The position numbers were made by a program, and so were the translations under genes. From positions 4,379-26,070 of the forward strand of contig JAOXYB010052834.1 of the NCBI GenBank assembly GCA_028565635.1: 21,692 nucleotides of DNA, in the 5' to 3' direction. Below the pieces are notes generated by a model. That model searched no databases and was not told where the DNA came from. It was given only the letters and a program-made list of their open reading frames with translations. Shown in pieces: positions 9,601 to 18,694 of this stretch (the stretch's first letter is position 1; each line of letters begins with the position of its first letter). The DNA is from Phoronis ovalis. Lineage: Eukaryota > Phoronida > Phoronidae.

Positions 9601-12600
9601 GCGGCACAACAAAAAATTCTTATACGTATTTGACCTACTTCTGGTCATTTTAAAATGTCACCTGGCCTAATATGCCCATCAATCCATAGCCTTCGTGAAT
9701 CGACCTTTGAATCATCCAGTCATTGCTTCAACTTTTATGAAATGGGCGCAACGTAATGTGCACTCTTGGGAACAAACATGGCCACCAGTCGGCCTTGTTG
9801 GCAGTAATCAGGGTCAAAATTATACTCGACCTGTACTTACCCTATACCAAATATGAAGATGTTCCAACAAATTCTGAAGCCGCTATAGCGAGAAAAAGAA
9901 AAGGTTACACCTGACGACGACACAGCCACCGAATATAGTACGATTTAGTGATGGGCATAAAAATTACTGAAATCAAATAATATGTTTATCTAATCCATAT
10001 TTTAAACATCTAACTTATACATTGGCATCAGAACTGGCAGTCATAGCATTTCTTGAATTTCTTAAAAAATGTGGTTACCGAATTTTTATATATTCCATTA
10101 CTTAATACTCCAGAGCCATAGAAAAACTTGTACTTTTTACCATTGCTTTTCCAATAATTAATAGTAGGCAAATCAAATCCTGCAAAAAAACAAGACATTT
10201 GTAATGTCAGACTATCAAATTACTAGGATGTAGGATAACATAACATTGCAGGTCATATATGGTTTGTAGCCCTGATTTGTAGCTGGGGTGTTCAATTTTT
10301 GAAGTATAGTTTCCTTAATTAAGTGTTACATATATTATGTAAAGCAAAGTACTGAGTAACAATAAATGTCAAAGACTTAGATCAGCAACTGACCCACCTT
10401 TCAAGGTCATTATGAAATCACCTAGCCTTTATATGGCCACCCACCTATGGCCTTTATAAATCTATCTTCAAATTCAGTACTTCGTCTTCCCGGCGTGAAG
10501 TGCAAAGTGATGCACTGTCCTGGGAACAAACATGGCCACCAGTCAACCATTATGAAAGTGATCTAGGTCAAAATCATAACTCACCTGTACTTTCTTTCGA
10601 ATATGGCACAATGTGAAGAGCGCTCTCAGAAACAAACGGCCATATTGGAGGTAATCAAGGTCAAAATAATCAACATGTGCTTTTACCTGTATTTACCCTG
10701 TACCAAATAAGAAGCTGATCTGTTAAAAACTGAAACAGTTATTGCAAAACAAAAAATGACCTCTAAATGACCTTTACCATCATATTTTAATTTTATCAAG
10801 TTTTAACAATTTGAACAATTTTTACACATTGACCTCAGATTGATTCCATGATGACCTCTTGATGACCCTTACATTACAAATTGGTAACTTTCATGATATA
10901 AAACATCTGAATGATCTATCGATCTCAATGACATCTCAGATAACTTGTAAATTACATTTTAACCTCACATGTGAAGTTTCATCGAATTTTAATAATTTCT
11001 TTTGGCCATGTAAAGACTATACCTGCAGCTGCATACATGCCTTTAAATGACAAGTAAAATCATTTTTTGAAACTTTATGCAATTTGAAGATTTTGACCTT
11101 TTGGCCTCTAAATGACCTTTTGACTTCAAGGTCGATTCATCTTGTCTTGGGGATGACACCTGTCAAACCATCTGTAACAGTTGTTCCTGAACTACAACCT
11201 CTTTCCTGTAGAAAATGGTCGAAAAAAGAAAACAAAATCTGATATTTTGACCACAAGCGAATGGTAAAAATCGATGAACCAATGTAACATACAACGACAA
11301 TGACAACCTCATCGCTACAAATATATGCCCATTCACAATGAGAACAAATTAACCTGACATGCCCTCTCGGAGACAACAAAGCTGCCACTCAATCAGCTTG
11401 CCAGTAATGTAGGTCATAATTACACCTGACCTGAATTGGACCTGCACTAACTCTCTTGTGCATTTGACCCACTTTTCATGGTCATTCAATAATATCACCT
11501 AGCCTTAAATGCCCACCAATCAATGGTCTTCTTGAATCCAACTTCGAATCGTCCAATCAAAGTTCCATTTTTCCGGAAATGGTTGCAACCTGACATATGT
11601 CCTCTTGGGAACAAGAGTGGCTGCTAGTCGACCATACTGTAAGTATATGTTGGTCAAAACTGCACATGACCGAAAGTTTTACCTGTATTTACTATGTACC
11701 GAATATGAATATGTTGGGATAAAAACTCAAGTTGTTGTAACGCACCATCTGGAGAAAAAACAGTCGGCCATCTTGGAAGTTTTCCTGGTCAAAGTCACAT
11801 CAGAACTGTACCTTGATGTGTATTTGTCCTGTACCAAACATGAAGCTGATCTGATAATTTAAGACAAAAAAAGCTTTACACACAAATGAAATAAGTTGAA
11901 GATTAGGATCAGCATTTGATCCCCTTTTCAAGGTAACTGGAAAATGTCACTTTTTATTAGTGATATTAGTCTATTATGTCCACCAACCTGTGGCCTTTGG
12001 GACTCCACCATCGAAACGTCCAGTTCATGCCCACCCACTATGTGCAAGTGAATTTAATTCAATTTGCTTGGACAGAGATCATAAATTTACAAGAATTTTA
12101 AAGAACAAGTTCTGTAATAATTAGCGTTTTTACTTTTCTTCAAAATTGCTTTTTTTCGCAGCCTGTTTATGCGATTTTAGCCCACTATTCCACAGTCAGA
12201 CATTTTTAATAGTTTCTTGTAAATGGCCTGGTGTTTTCTACATTTCACACATCACTTACTGATATTTGATTTTAGCATTTATCCCCTAATGAAAAATTAA
12301 TATTTACAGTTAATATAAATTAACATTACATAAACTATTATTGTTTTTGACGAATTTAAACCCAGTATTTGTGCCCCCATTCTTACCCAGTGACAATTTT
12401 GTTTTGCTTGAAAATCAAAGCATCCTTCTTAATTGGTGTATGTTGAGTTTAAAATTTTTACATATATTTAACGAATTTGTGAATCAATTTTTTAATAAAC
12501 ATTTATTAATCAAAAATGCCCACATAATTTCGTGTCATTATACTGTATTCCATTTTTTATGTATTAATTACCCCGCATTTGTATTACTCAAACATCAAAC

Positions 12601-15600
12601 TACAAACCTGGATCACATAAAATTTCCCCTGTACATTCAACAGAACCATCAGTTTGTAATATTGAGGTAGCAGTACTATCAACAGCAACCAAGTTCTCAC
12701 CTGGTTCGGCTCCCTGAAAATTAAAAATATTCTTTTACCCCTACCTTTTGCAAATTTGATCACGCTAGAGAGGTACTTTATTGTCTGTAACAAATGGATA
12801 GAAGATAATGGAAACTGCCATTTCATGACAAAGTTATTTAGTTTATGATAGATATCTACTTAAAATACCAATATATCTACACTACCAAATGAAAGGACTC
12901 AATTTTTCTCACTGATACTACGTCTAGGCAATCACCTCTATCGGAGTGCAACTGTGTCCAGTAGATTACTTAGGTTGTCATTTATGGAATATTTTACTAT
13001 TTTATATTTATGTTGTACATTCTATGTCCACTCCATATTGATACATTAAACGTCTTCTCAGTGGCAGTTCCTTGCACTTAACACAGACACTTATATTTCC
13101 CTAGCGTTTAATCCAGATGCTAACATTATGTGGCCTACTGTAAACTACATGAGGAGCGTATCCATGAGAATCGCGGGGTCCGTTTCTATGCAGTTATTTC
13201 AATAGACTGATGGAAAATAATTTCAAATACTGTATGATCTAGTGCAACAAAGGAGACCGTAACTAAAATTGATCCACCTCTTTCACTGTTAGCGGCAGCA
13301 CAAAACGCCTCGGCGTACCAGGGACAGTAGATCCATCTACTTTTCTCAGGTGGTCCAGCATGACATTTGTTGCAGCCTTATAGTCAACAACATCACAAAA
13401 GTCGAGCACAATTTGGCCACTTTCTTCGTAAGCATTTATATGGTGAAAACAAACAACAGCTGGTGCAGTAAATTTTATGGGCAAGATCTCTCCTGTGTCT
13501 TTTCGTACAACATGGATTTTGGTCTGCGGATGAGAGAAGTATTATTACACAAGAAATGTAGTCATTTCTCACCTGTTCTGGCAAGTGGAAATGGTAACTT
13601 ATAGTGGCCTGAGCTATACTTGGATGTTGAGTTGAATAAAAACAGTGAGTGTCAATAACTCAACAACATGCTATTTTAGTGAAAACTGTGAGTAATTGAC
13701 TTGACTGCGTACAAGCCAACATCCCACTGTTTTTATCAAATAGCATGTTGGCAACTTGATTTTCAAGTTTTTACAATGCGACAACTCGACTATATCTCAG
13801 ACCCACCTTAGTAACTTGATAGATGCGAACAAATGACACCAATTTTAACTTATTCTTTAAAAGCTTTACTTTATTTTTATGTAGGTCCCGAGATGTGGAT
13901 ATACTAGGTTTGGTTTACTCTTGGCCTGGGACTCTTGACATAATTAATTTATGTTGTTTATATAGTGGTTGCAAAAATGGGATCAACTATTTTTTATAAA
14001 TTAATTTAATTATTACGCACCTTCAAGTCTTTGCGATATTCAAAACATCCAGCAACAGGTTTCTTCATAAACTGATTTGCCATGACTTTTAGAACATTGA
14101 TATAAAATGGTTGTTCGAGCAGAATGATGTGATTCTTTGTCATACCAAAACTGTGATAGTAACAGGGACTGGCTTTAAACTGACCTCTGATTGTGGCTAT
14201 GATGGATGCTTTGTCAAAAGCATGAGGGGCCCCATCTGAAAGTATGACCATTAGCTCACTTTTGGTATCCAGTTTCCAAGAAAAAGTGAATATAATTGAC
14301 CTGCTAGATTCCAGTGTATTAATTATATTTGACGTTTTTACTTGGTTACGCTTCAAAATGGTTTATGCTGTATTCATTATTTAATTTCTATTCAGACAAA
14401 TATGTAGCATACTCATTCATTATACTACCTTCACTCTGCTGACCTAATTATTACCTGGAGTCAGCTACCATATGGTACACCAACAATCAAAAGGGTTGTT
14501 TCCTGTTGTTTATTTCTGTATACTTTACGGTTGCATTTTATTTAAATATTTTATATCTTTGAATATATCTACCATTTAAAATCAATCATTGCTAAAACGT
14601 GCCCCAGGTCAAAAGTCATTATCAAGACTGCATGTTCTCGTACAGATAAACTTTACCTGTGCTTTTCCCACTAGGTGGCACTTTGATTACGCAGTATTTT
14701 GGTCCTCCTTCAAACGAACTTCCCATATTGTACATGGTTCCATCTTCCTCAAAATGAGGATGAGCAGTAGCCAAATTGACACTTACAAGCTTAGACAAAT
14801 TCAACTACAAGAAACAGAATACACAGAATACAAACTATACAGATCATACATATCACTTTTTTAAATTTTGCTATTACACTAACAAAACACACTTTAAAAC
14901 AACGGAAAGTAAAAATGCTGTTGAGAATATCCCCATCTAATAGTTCTTACCACTGAAAAACATTCTAGTGTATATAATGACATACGTGTTCAACAAGCGT
15001 TTTTCAATACCGCTAAATAAATCTTATTTCCTGATTTCCATAAGTTTCTAAAAATTCTATTTCATTTCTGCCACAAATTTACATCTTTTCTTTAATAAAG
15101 TTTATAATACTTTCTTTGTTTTTCAAAAATTATTAGAAATCTATCTTTTATTCTTATTCGCAAATTTGCTTTACCTTGTCCTGTGTGTGTAAATCTGATG
15201 GATCAAACTTCCTTAATAATGGAGTTTCCGTAGCAACATAGCATTCGTCATTTTTAAATGGTAAAATATTAACATTACAGTTGTCAGACATCTCTTGCTG
15301 CAAAGATGGTGTAAAGTATGAAAAAAATCTGAAAATAATTTTCAAAATAGACAGTTATACAATAAATCCTAAAACGTAAATAATGAAGATACTAGCTTCA
15401 AATATTCTTCATAAAAAATGAACCAATTTTATCCAAACTCGGTGCGGCTTCTTTTAGAGAAGTTTACATCATTTTCTAAAGATTCTGTAACCTCAGTTTA
15501 TTTAAGAAGATACAGTATAATACACATATATGTTAGTTCAGCCTGCTAAATGAGGACCTGATCAACCCTGAAAATGGCCTAAGTACATTATTAGACTCCC

Positions 15601-16170
15601 CATCCAACTCAATAGGAAAACGTTGTAACGTTCATGCACATGCATACAGTATCAAATAGAGCAACATTCCCCGAACTATTATCTTTTTATAATGTGAGCG
15701 TACACTCTTTCATATACTACTAGAATAATTTTTCATGCGGTCTTGTCCATTCTGATTTTGAAAAAATCATGTTAGTATACAAAATCAACCCATGAATCTC
15801 ACTATTCCAGTGGCAAATAAGCCCAAATTGATATTCAGATTTTTTAAAAATTGTAATGATCTCTGGAATTTTAGTGCTTTAGTCAGAAAGTACAACATGT
15901 TGACATTACAAAACACCCAAATTAAAACAACCCCCCCCCCCAAAAAATACTTGTATTAATATGCCGGTGCTATATTCGTATGTAGTGTCAACAAATCCTC
16001 GTGCTATATGATGTACTTATTATCATATGCAAAATATCATCTACAAGTGTCAAAAACCTTACCGGCTGAACAAGCTTTTACAGGGATCAGGATAAGCCAC
16101 AGTACCAAATTCAGTTACAGTGATTCGTTGAGCTTCCATGTTTTTGTTGTATGTATCACTACGCAGAAAT
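6518..16170 (-). CDS. Carotenoid cleavage oxygenase, BCO1/BCO2/RPE65 family (N-terminus missing, nine exons)
   Basis: Nine minus-strand exons (16170-16063, 15328-15175, 14804-14657, 14235-14021, 13523-13278, 12713-12608, 10179-10079, 7999-7885, 6675-6518) join with matching phases and end at a TGA, giving about 449 residues. The family members are iron(II) enzymes of a seven-bladed propeller fold that cleave carotenoids, or isomerise retinyl esters in RPE65. All four iron-binding histidines are visible: ATAHPH, YYHSFG, FHHINAYEE and GFHG. The metazoan PDPCK motif is present. Second-shell glutamates are seen in ATETP and SEPIFV; the third is Asp in FDLPTINY. Vertebrate relatives have roughly 530-580 residues, so about 80-90 N-terminal residues are absent. 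Several segments look closer to BCO2 or BCO1 than to RPE65, but the subfamily is not resolved. The substrate is unknown. Confidence 0.92.
6754..6802. repeat. Fragment of the ~280-bp dispersed repeat family
   Basis: The text gccaccagttggccatattg followed by gaagtgatctgggtcaaaatca matches the core of the repeat units at 8.25-9.9 kb. It lies about 80 bp upstream of the oxygenase terminal exon. Confidence 0.65.
7021..7285. repeat. Repeat-family segment with a partner at 10261-10430
   Basis: From agccctgatttgta onward, 7021-7190 is alignable with 10261-10430 in the same orientation. It continues into the family end module (tcacct, then gtggccttcat and cctttgaatt). Both copies are in oxygenase introns. 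Confidence 0.6.
7301..7699. mobile_element. 399-bp non-autonomous element with 34-bp terminal inverted repeats
   Basis: The left end AACTAACGTCTGGGCTTA, a TA, then ACCATAGT and AATTTTTGTT (7301-7334 or so) is the near-exact complement of 7667-7699, differing by a 2-nt gap and one mismatch. The interior has no coding capacity and contains a run of 15 C (7549-7563). This is the form of a miniature inverted-repeat transposable element. No convincing target-site duplication is seen, so the superfamily is not assigned. It lies in the last intron of the oxygenase gene. Confidence 0.72.
7885..7999 (-). CDS. Oxygenase exon with SEPIFVPSP
   Basis: It encodes ILKHDIEQKITKTW, then MFTSEPIFVPSPIAKDEDDG. 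SEPIFV supplies the last second-shell Glu, and KDEDDG leads directly into GIVL of the last exon. Acceptor tttttctgtag, donor gtgagt. Confidence 0.92.
8000..10078 (-). other. Repeat-filled oxygenase intron
   Basis: This 2.1-kb intron is made largely of the degenerate repeat array at 8250-9895. No exon is seen in it; open frames over it come from the repeats. Confidence 0.7.
8250..9895. repeat. Array of about six degenerate ~280-bp repeat units
   Basis: Units share ordered modules: gccttcatgaatccaactt; gatgtgccctctcggaacaa with catggccaccagtcggcc; ttggaagt followed by caaggtcaaaatta; ttgacctgtatttaccctg with taccaaatat; gataaaaactgaagc; and tttgacctacttctcaagg leading to tcacctagcctaata. Copies begin near 8250 (partial), 8405, 8641, 8936, 9376 and 9660. 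One unit at about 9130-9375 lacks the first module. All point the same way. They are diverged, so the array is old. Confidence 0.72.
10079..10179 (-). CDS. Oxygenase exon carrying FDLPTINY
   Basis: It encodes GFDLPTINYWKSNGKKYKFF, then YGSGVLSNGIYKNS. It aligns with F-(E)-F-P-Q-I-N-Y and GK-Y-YFYG of the family, except that the conserved Glu is Asp. It is an exon island between repeat-filled introns of about 2.1 and 2.4 kb. Acceptor tttttttgcag, donor gtaacc. Confidence 0.87.
10255..10755. repeat. Further copies of the ~280-bp repeat family
   Basis: This contains the partner of 7021-7190, then the modules gcactgtcctgggaacaaac with atggccaccagtcaacc and ttaccctgtaccaaataag with aagctgatctg. 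One internal duplication of the aacaaac-ggcc-attgga segment occurs near 10628. Confidence 0.65.
10757..11134. promoter_or_regulatory. Cluster of TGACCT half-sites, three pairs with 5-nt spacing (DR5-like)
   Basis: TGACCT-CTAAA-TGACCT at 10757-10773 is a perfect direct repeat with 5-nt spacing. TGACCT-CTTGA-TGACCC at 10852-10868 fits the RGGTCA consensus on the minus strand. TGGCCT-CTAAA-TGACCT at 11102-11118 has one deviation. Further half-sites lie at 10830-10835 and 11094-11099. DR5 of RGGTCA is the classical binding site of retinoic-acid-receptor/RXR dimers. Function is inference; the motif may be part of a GACCT-rich repeat. Confidence 0.4.
11340..12060. repeat. Third block of the ~280-bp repeat family
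   Basis: Modules recur in the usual order: acatgccctctcggagacaa; atttgacccacttttcatgg; tcaccta with tgcccaccaatcaatgg; ttgaatccaacttcgaatcg; gtcctcttgggaacaagag; ttggaagttttcctggtcaa; ctgtaccaaacatgaagctg; and a final tcaaggtaa to tgtggcctttgg. More diverged than the 8.25-9.9 kb block. Confidence 0.62.
12608..12713 (-). CDS. Oxygenase exon between the third histidine and the FDLP motif
   Basis: It encodes GAEPGENLVAVDSTATSIL, then QTDGSVECTGEILCDP. It matches the family segment EGENL-----T-A--ADG-----E-L. Acceptor ttttcag, donor gtttgt. It is 106 nt, phase 0 to 1. Confidence 0.87.
12714..13277 (-). other. Oxygenase intron, nothing recognised
   Basis: No repeat family member or coding signal is seen. 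On the minus strand it begins with the weak donor gtggat. Confidence 0.65.
13278..13523 (-). CDS. Oxygenase exon with the third iron-binding histidine
   Basis: It encodes TKIHVVRKDTGEILPIKF, then CFHHINAYEESGQIVLDFCD and RRFVLPLTVKE. FHHINAYEE carries the third iron ligand. The donor GAG|gtggat is weak, yet it alone keeps the frame into the next exon. Reading through the intron meets TAG after four codons (VDQF). Confidence 0.9.
13524..14020 (-). other. Oxygenase intron containing an imperfect palindrome
   Basis: Apart from the inverted repeat at 13664-13750 there is no recognisable structure. Open frames crossing it are not supported. Confidence 0.65.
13664..13750. repeat. 87-bp imperfect inverted repeat
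   Basis: The left arm (13664-13692) begins CAACATGCTATTT and ends near AAAACTGTGAG; the right arm (13722-13750) is its imperfect complement, with an identical 13-bp tip. The loop is about 30 bp. A third related segment, AATAAAAACAGTG at 13635-13647, lies just outside. Confidence 0.55.
14021..14235 (-). CDS. Oxygenase exon with the second iron-binding histidine
   Basis: It encodes GAPHAFDKASIIATIRG, then SPCYYHSFGMTKNHIILLEQ and ends EYRKDLK. YYHSFGMT-N-I---EQP is the most recognisable family motif; its His is the second iron ligand. Acceptor ctttcag, donor gtgcgt. Confidence 0.93.
14236..14656 (-). other. Oxygenase intron, nothing recognised
   Basis: A 421-nt AT-rich intron with canonical ends (gtaaag, ctttcag on the minus strand). 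Confidence 0.65.
14657..14804 (-). CDS. Oxygenase exon with the first iron-binding histidine
   Basis: It encodes LNLSKLVSVNLATAHPHFEE, then DGTMYNMGSSF and KVPPSGKST. ATAHPH carries the first iron-ligand His. Acceptor ttcttgtag, donor gtaaag. It begins in phase 0 and ends with one base that completes an Asp codon in the next exon. Confidence 0.92.
14805..15174 (-). other. Oxygenase intron, nothing recognised
   Basis: A 370-nt AT-rich intron between the TET and HPH exons, with canonical ends. Confidence 0.65.
15175..15328 (-). CDS. Oxygenase exon with the TET second-shell glutamate
   Basis: It encodes FFSYFTPSLQQEMSDNCNVN, then a segment with CYVATETPLLRKFDP and ends TQDK. DNCNVN and the TET motif match the family; the Glu corresponds to the residue hydrogen-bonding an iron-binding His in RPE65. 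Acceptor ttttcag, donor gtaaag. Confidence 0.9.
15329..16062 (-). other. Oxygenase intron
   Basis: A 734-nt intron between the PDPCK and TET exons. It contains a short poly-C/poly-A tract near 15930-15946. No coding signal is seen. Confidence 0.65.
16063..16170 (-). CDS. Oxygenase exon with the PDPCK motif
   Basis: It encodes FLRSDTYNKNMEAQR, then TEFGTVAYPDPCKSLFSR. The family pattern FL-SDTY followed by EFGT-A-PDPCK is unmistakable. The acceptor is tttttaag and the donor gtaagg. It begins with the last base of a split codon, so an upstream exon must exist. Confidence 0.9.
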
Positions 16171-16693
16171 CTTAAAAAGAAGACAAATTTAGGCATGTAG
16201 TATTAAAAAGAAGAACAAACATCACAGCATTATACCAGTGTAAGTTAAATACTGCAATACCACTAGCAACATTGTCTCAACTACACAAAAGCAACAACTG
16301 TTGCCAGAAAACTTTCGGCACGAAGAAGGCATAACTGTAATTCTAACATGTGTCGATACTCAGTCTTTACACTCAAATGATATATAATGACTGATTTACC
16401 AAGTTCTTATTAAAAATTGCAGGTAAATCGTGCACATAATTGTCTACTTTTCCTCGATCGCCATTGCAACCAGTCACACTGCAATGAAGAAGACATATCA
16501 TTTATAATAATTTTAAATTCTCTAATTTCGTCTTGAAAGATGCAACGTACCTCATTTAATATCACTGAATGTTTGACATGGCTCTCGAAACAATTTTAAA
16601 ATGTTAGAAACTAGTATAAAATATATTGATGAATATATATTAGGTCAAAGTCAAATTTACATCACATAAATCTAGGTAATATACATGCACATA
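16171..16693 (-). other. 5' flank of the first visible oxygenase exon, probably intron
   Basis: The exon at 16063-16170 starts at an acceptor inside a codon, so this stretch begins an intron on the minus strand. A short open segment near 16402-16483 has splice-like ends but no resemblance to the family. Confidence 0.55.
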
Positions 16694-17612
16694 CGGGGTG
16701 ACCGGAAATAAATGCGCCAAGTTTGAACTAAATGCACCAAGTTTAAAATTTTATAAGGTTTTTTTTTTATATGTGCTTGCCAAATTTAACATAACTAAAG
16801 ACAATTCATTTCTGCATTGGTATATTATGACATTATTAAAATTTATTTGAAGAGTATTTGTGTTGTTTTTATGTATTTTGTAAACTATAGCATTTTTGAG
16901 CTTTAAAGCCTGAAAAAAATTAATAACAGCTTTATTTCATTGATAACAATTATATTCTGAAATTTAGTATGTTTTGATGATTTAATTTGGTACAGAGAAA
17001 TGAAACAGAGCCAAACAATCTTTTATTCTTGCTTGAAATTTTTATTATATCAAATTTTGTACCTGGAAAAATCCAAGATGGCTGCCATTTTGGGCCATAC
17101 AGGGGTGTTCAAATATTTATATTTTTGCCAATAAATAGATTAAATATCAACTAAAAGTTATATCACAAAACTCAGTAACGAAAAAGCCACTTCCTAAAAT
17201 GCAATAGAATCAAGGGAGAATGTATTTGAACAAAAAGTATTAAAAAAACAAATGAGTAAAAATAATGCTTTCCACCTGCTTTCTAATCACCAAAAATAAG
17301 TGTTATTTAAAAGTATATATATTATCACAACTAAAATGTCAAAATTTTACACTGAACTTACTTAAAACTATAAAAGGGCAGAAAACTGTTCCAAATATTC
17401 CAAAAAGTTGAAATCTCATTAAAATTTGATATCGGGATGGGTAAAAGAATAGCACCATAAAATTAAAAAGATGACATACATGAAGCAGATAAGCTTAGTA
17501 ATCTAAAGACGACATCAATACAATTATTTTGATACCTTTTTTCTAATTACTAACCAAAATTCCTTGCGTAAAACTTATTTAAAACTTGGCTGATTTACTT
17601 CCGGTCACAGTG
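16694..17612. mobile_element. 919-bp mariner-type non-autonomous element flanked by TA
   Basis: The left terminus CGGGGTGACCGGAAATAAAT is followed by GCGCCAAGTTT. The right terminus, read on the minus strand, is CACTGTGACCGGAAGTAAAT followed by CAGCCAAGTTT. They share about 25 of 31 positions without gaps. TA dinucleotides at 16692-16693 and 17613-17614 flank it, the target-site duplication of the Tc1/mariner group. The left subterminal part repeats itself (aactaaatgcaccaagttt at 16726-16744). No transposase frame exists. A short segment, aagatggctgccattttgg near 17069-17087, sits inside. Confidence 0.77.
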
Positions 17613-18666
17613 TAGACTATGATACGATATTTCCTATTGGAAGAAATGTATTTAAAAAATATGAAAATGTATGCATTCGATCTATATCTCAAAAAATATA
17701 GATCAAAATTACTATTTCTATATACATTCTGTACAACTCCTGGAAGTACAGCTGTGTATCAAATGTCGATTGCCTAAGACAAACATTATTGAAGTTTTCT
17801 AAGAAACTTTCATAAATTTGATTGTGATACCTGCCTCTTGTATCTTTTAGCTGCTAAAGGGCAGTAAAAAAGCCAGAAGATCATGCTCTTACATCCCTTA
17901 GTTTCTCGTGTGTCACACGTTCAGTTAAATGTCCAAATTCTCAATTTGCTACCACATTTCAAAAGGTTTGCAACTATGCATACAGATCAGTTATTTTTGA
18001 AGATTTTATGTAATTATACTTAAACCACATAATGTATGATTTTGACTTGTAGGACCATGATAAATTTTTTCTTAAAGTTCACACAATGTGGTTATGTAGG
18101 TACTATCCATTTTTTTGAAATTCCTTTTATGTGTTTTATATAATTTGCACAAAAAGTTAAGAATTTTTTATTAATATTTCTTTAATGGGTCAGAATACAA
18201 TTATTATTTTTTTCAGTTATACAAAGTAATCAATACCCTATACAATATCAAACAGGGCACACCTGCTGAGCATGTTTATTGAAAAACAAAACTTGTTTCT
18301 CCTGTGTACCAATTTAAAAATGACAATTTCAGCAGTGGCTTAAGATTTCACATTGGGAATTTTCCAAGATGTTGAAAGTGGTGTTCTTTATTATTAATTT
18401 TGTAATTTCCAATAAAACATATTTTTATTCGGTATCTTGTGTGCCTTCCTGCTGCATCAAATCATTCCCTACACATGTTGCTCACATTCTGTAGCAAGTG
18501 GTTTGTTGTTTTATGGATAGATATTATTCCCCATTTCCATTGGTGTCTGGCTAGCTTTAATATGACAATTTGTCAAGTGTGTCACCAGGTTTGTTTAGCT
18601 GCCTTAGCTGGATGGCATGATGTCAGACCATGTAAATACAGTCAGCTGCAGGCTTTTAGCCAGCGA

Positions 18667-18694
18667 CCCGTCATTCCGTCAAATCAGTGACGGG
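18667..18694. repeat. Small hairpin with CCGTCA repeats
   Basis: CCCGTCA (18667-18673) pairs with TGACGGG (18688-18694). The related CCGTCAA (18676-18682) and TTGACGG (18707-18713) form a second overlapping pair. Confidence 0.45.

Larger units (their letters stand above)
10180..12607 (-). other. Largest oxygenase intron, repeat-rich
   Basis: This 2.4-kb intron holds three repeat blocks: family copies at 10255-10755 and 11340-12060, and a TGACCT-rich stretch at 10757-11134. The part from 12060 to 12607 is AT-rich with nothing recognised. Confidence 0.7.

Noticed and set aside
12341-12670. A 109-codon plus-strand open frame
   Set aside because: It overlaps an oxygenase exon on the other strand, is AT-rich with hydrophobic low-complexity content, and has no domain.
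16402-16483. Minus-strand segment with splice-like ends reading TGCNGDRGKVDNYVHDL
   Set aside because: It does not resemble the oxygenase N-terminus and ends in the wrong phase for the exon at 16170.
18439-18690. An 83-codon plus-strand open frame
   Set aside because: No domain, no splice context and no resemblance to known proteins; its length is expected by chance in this amount of DNA.
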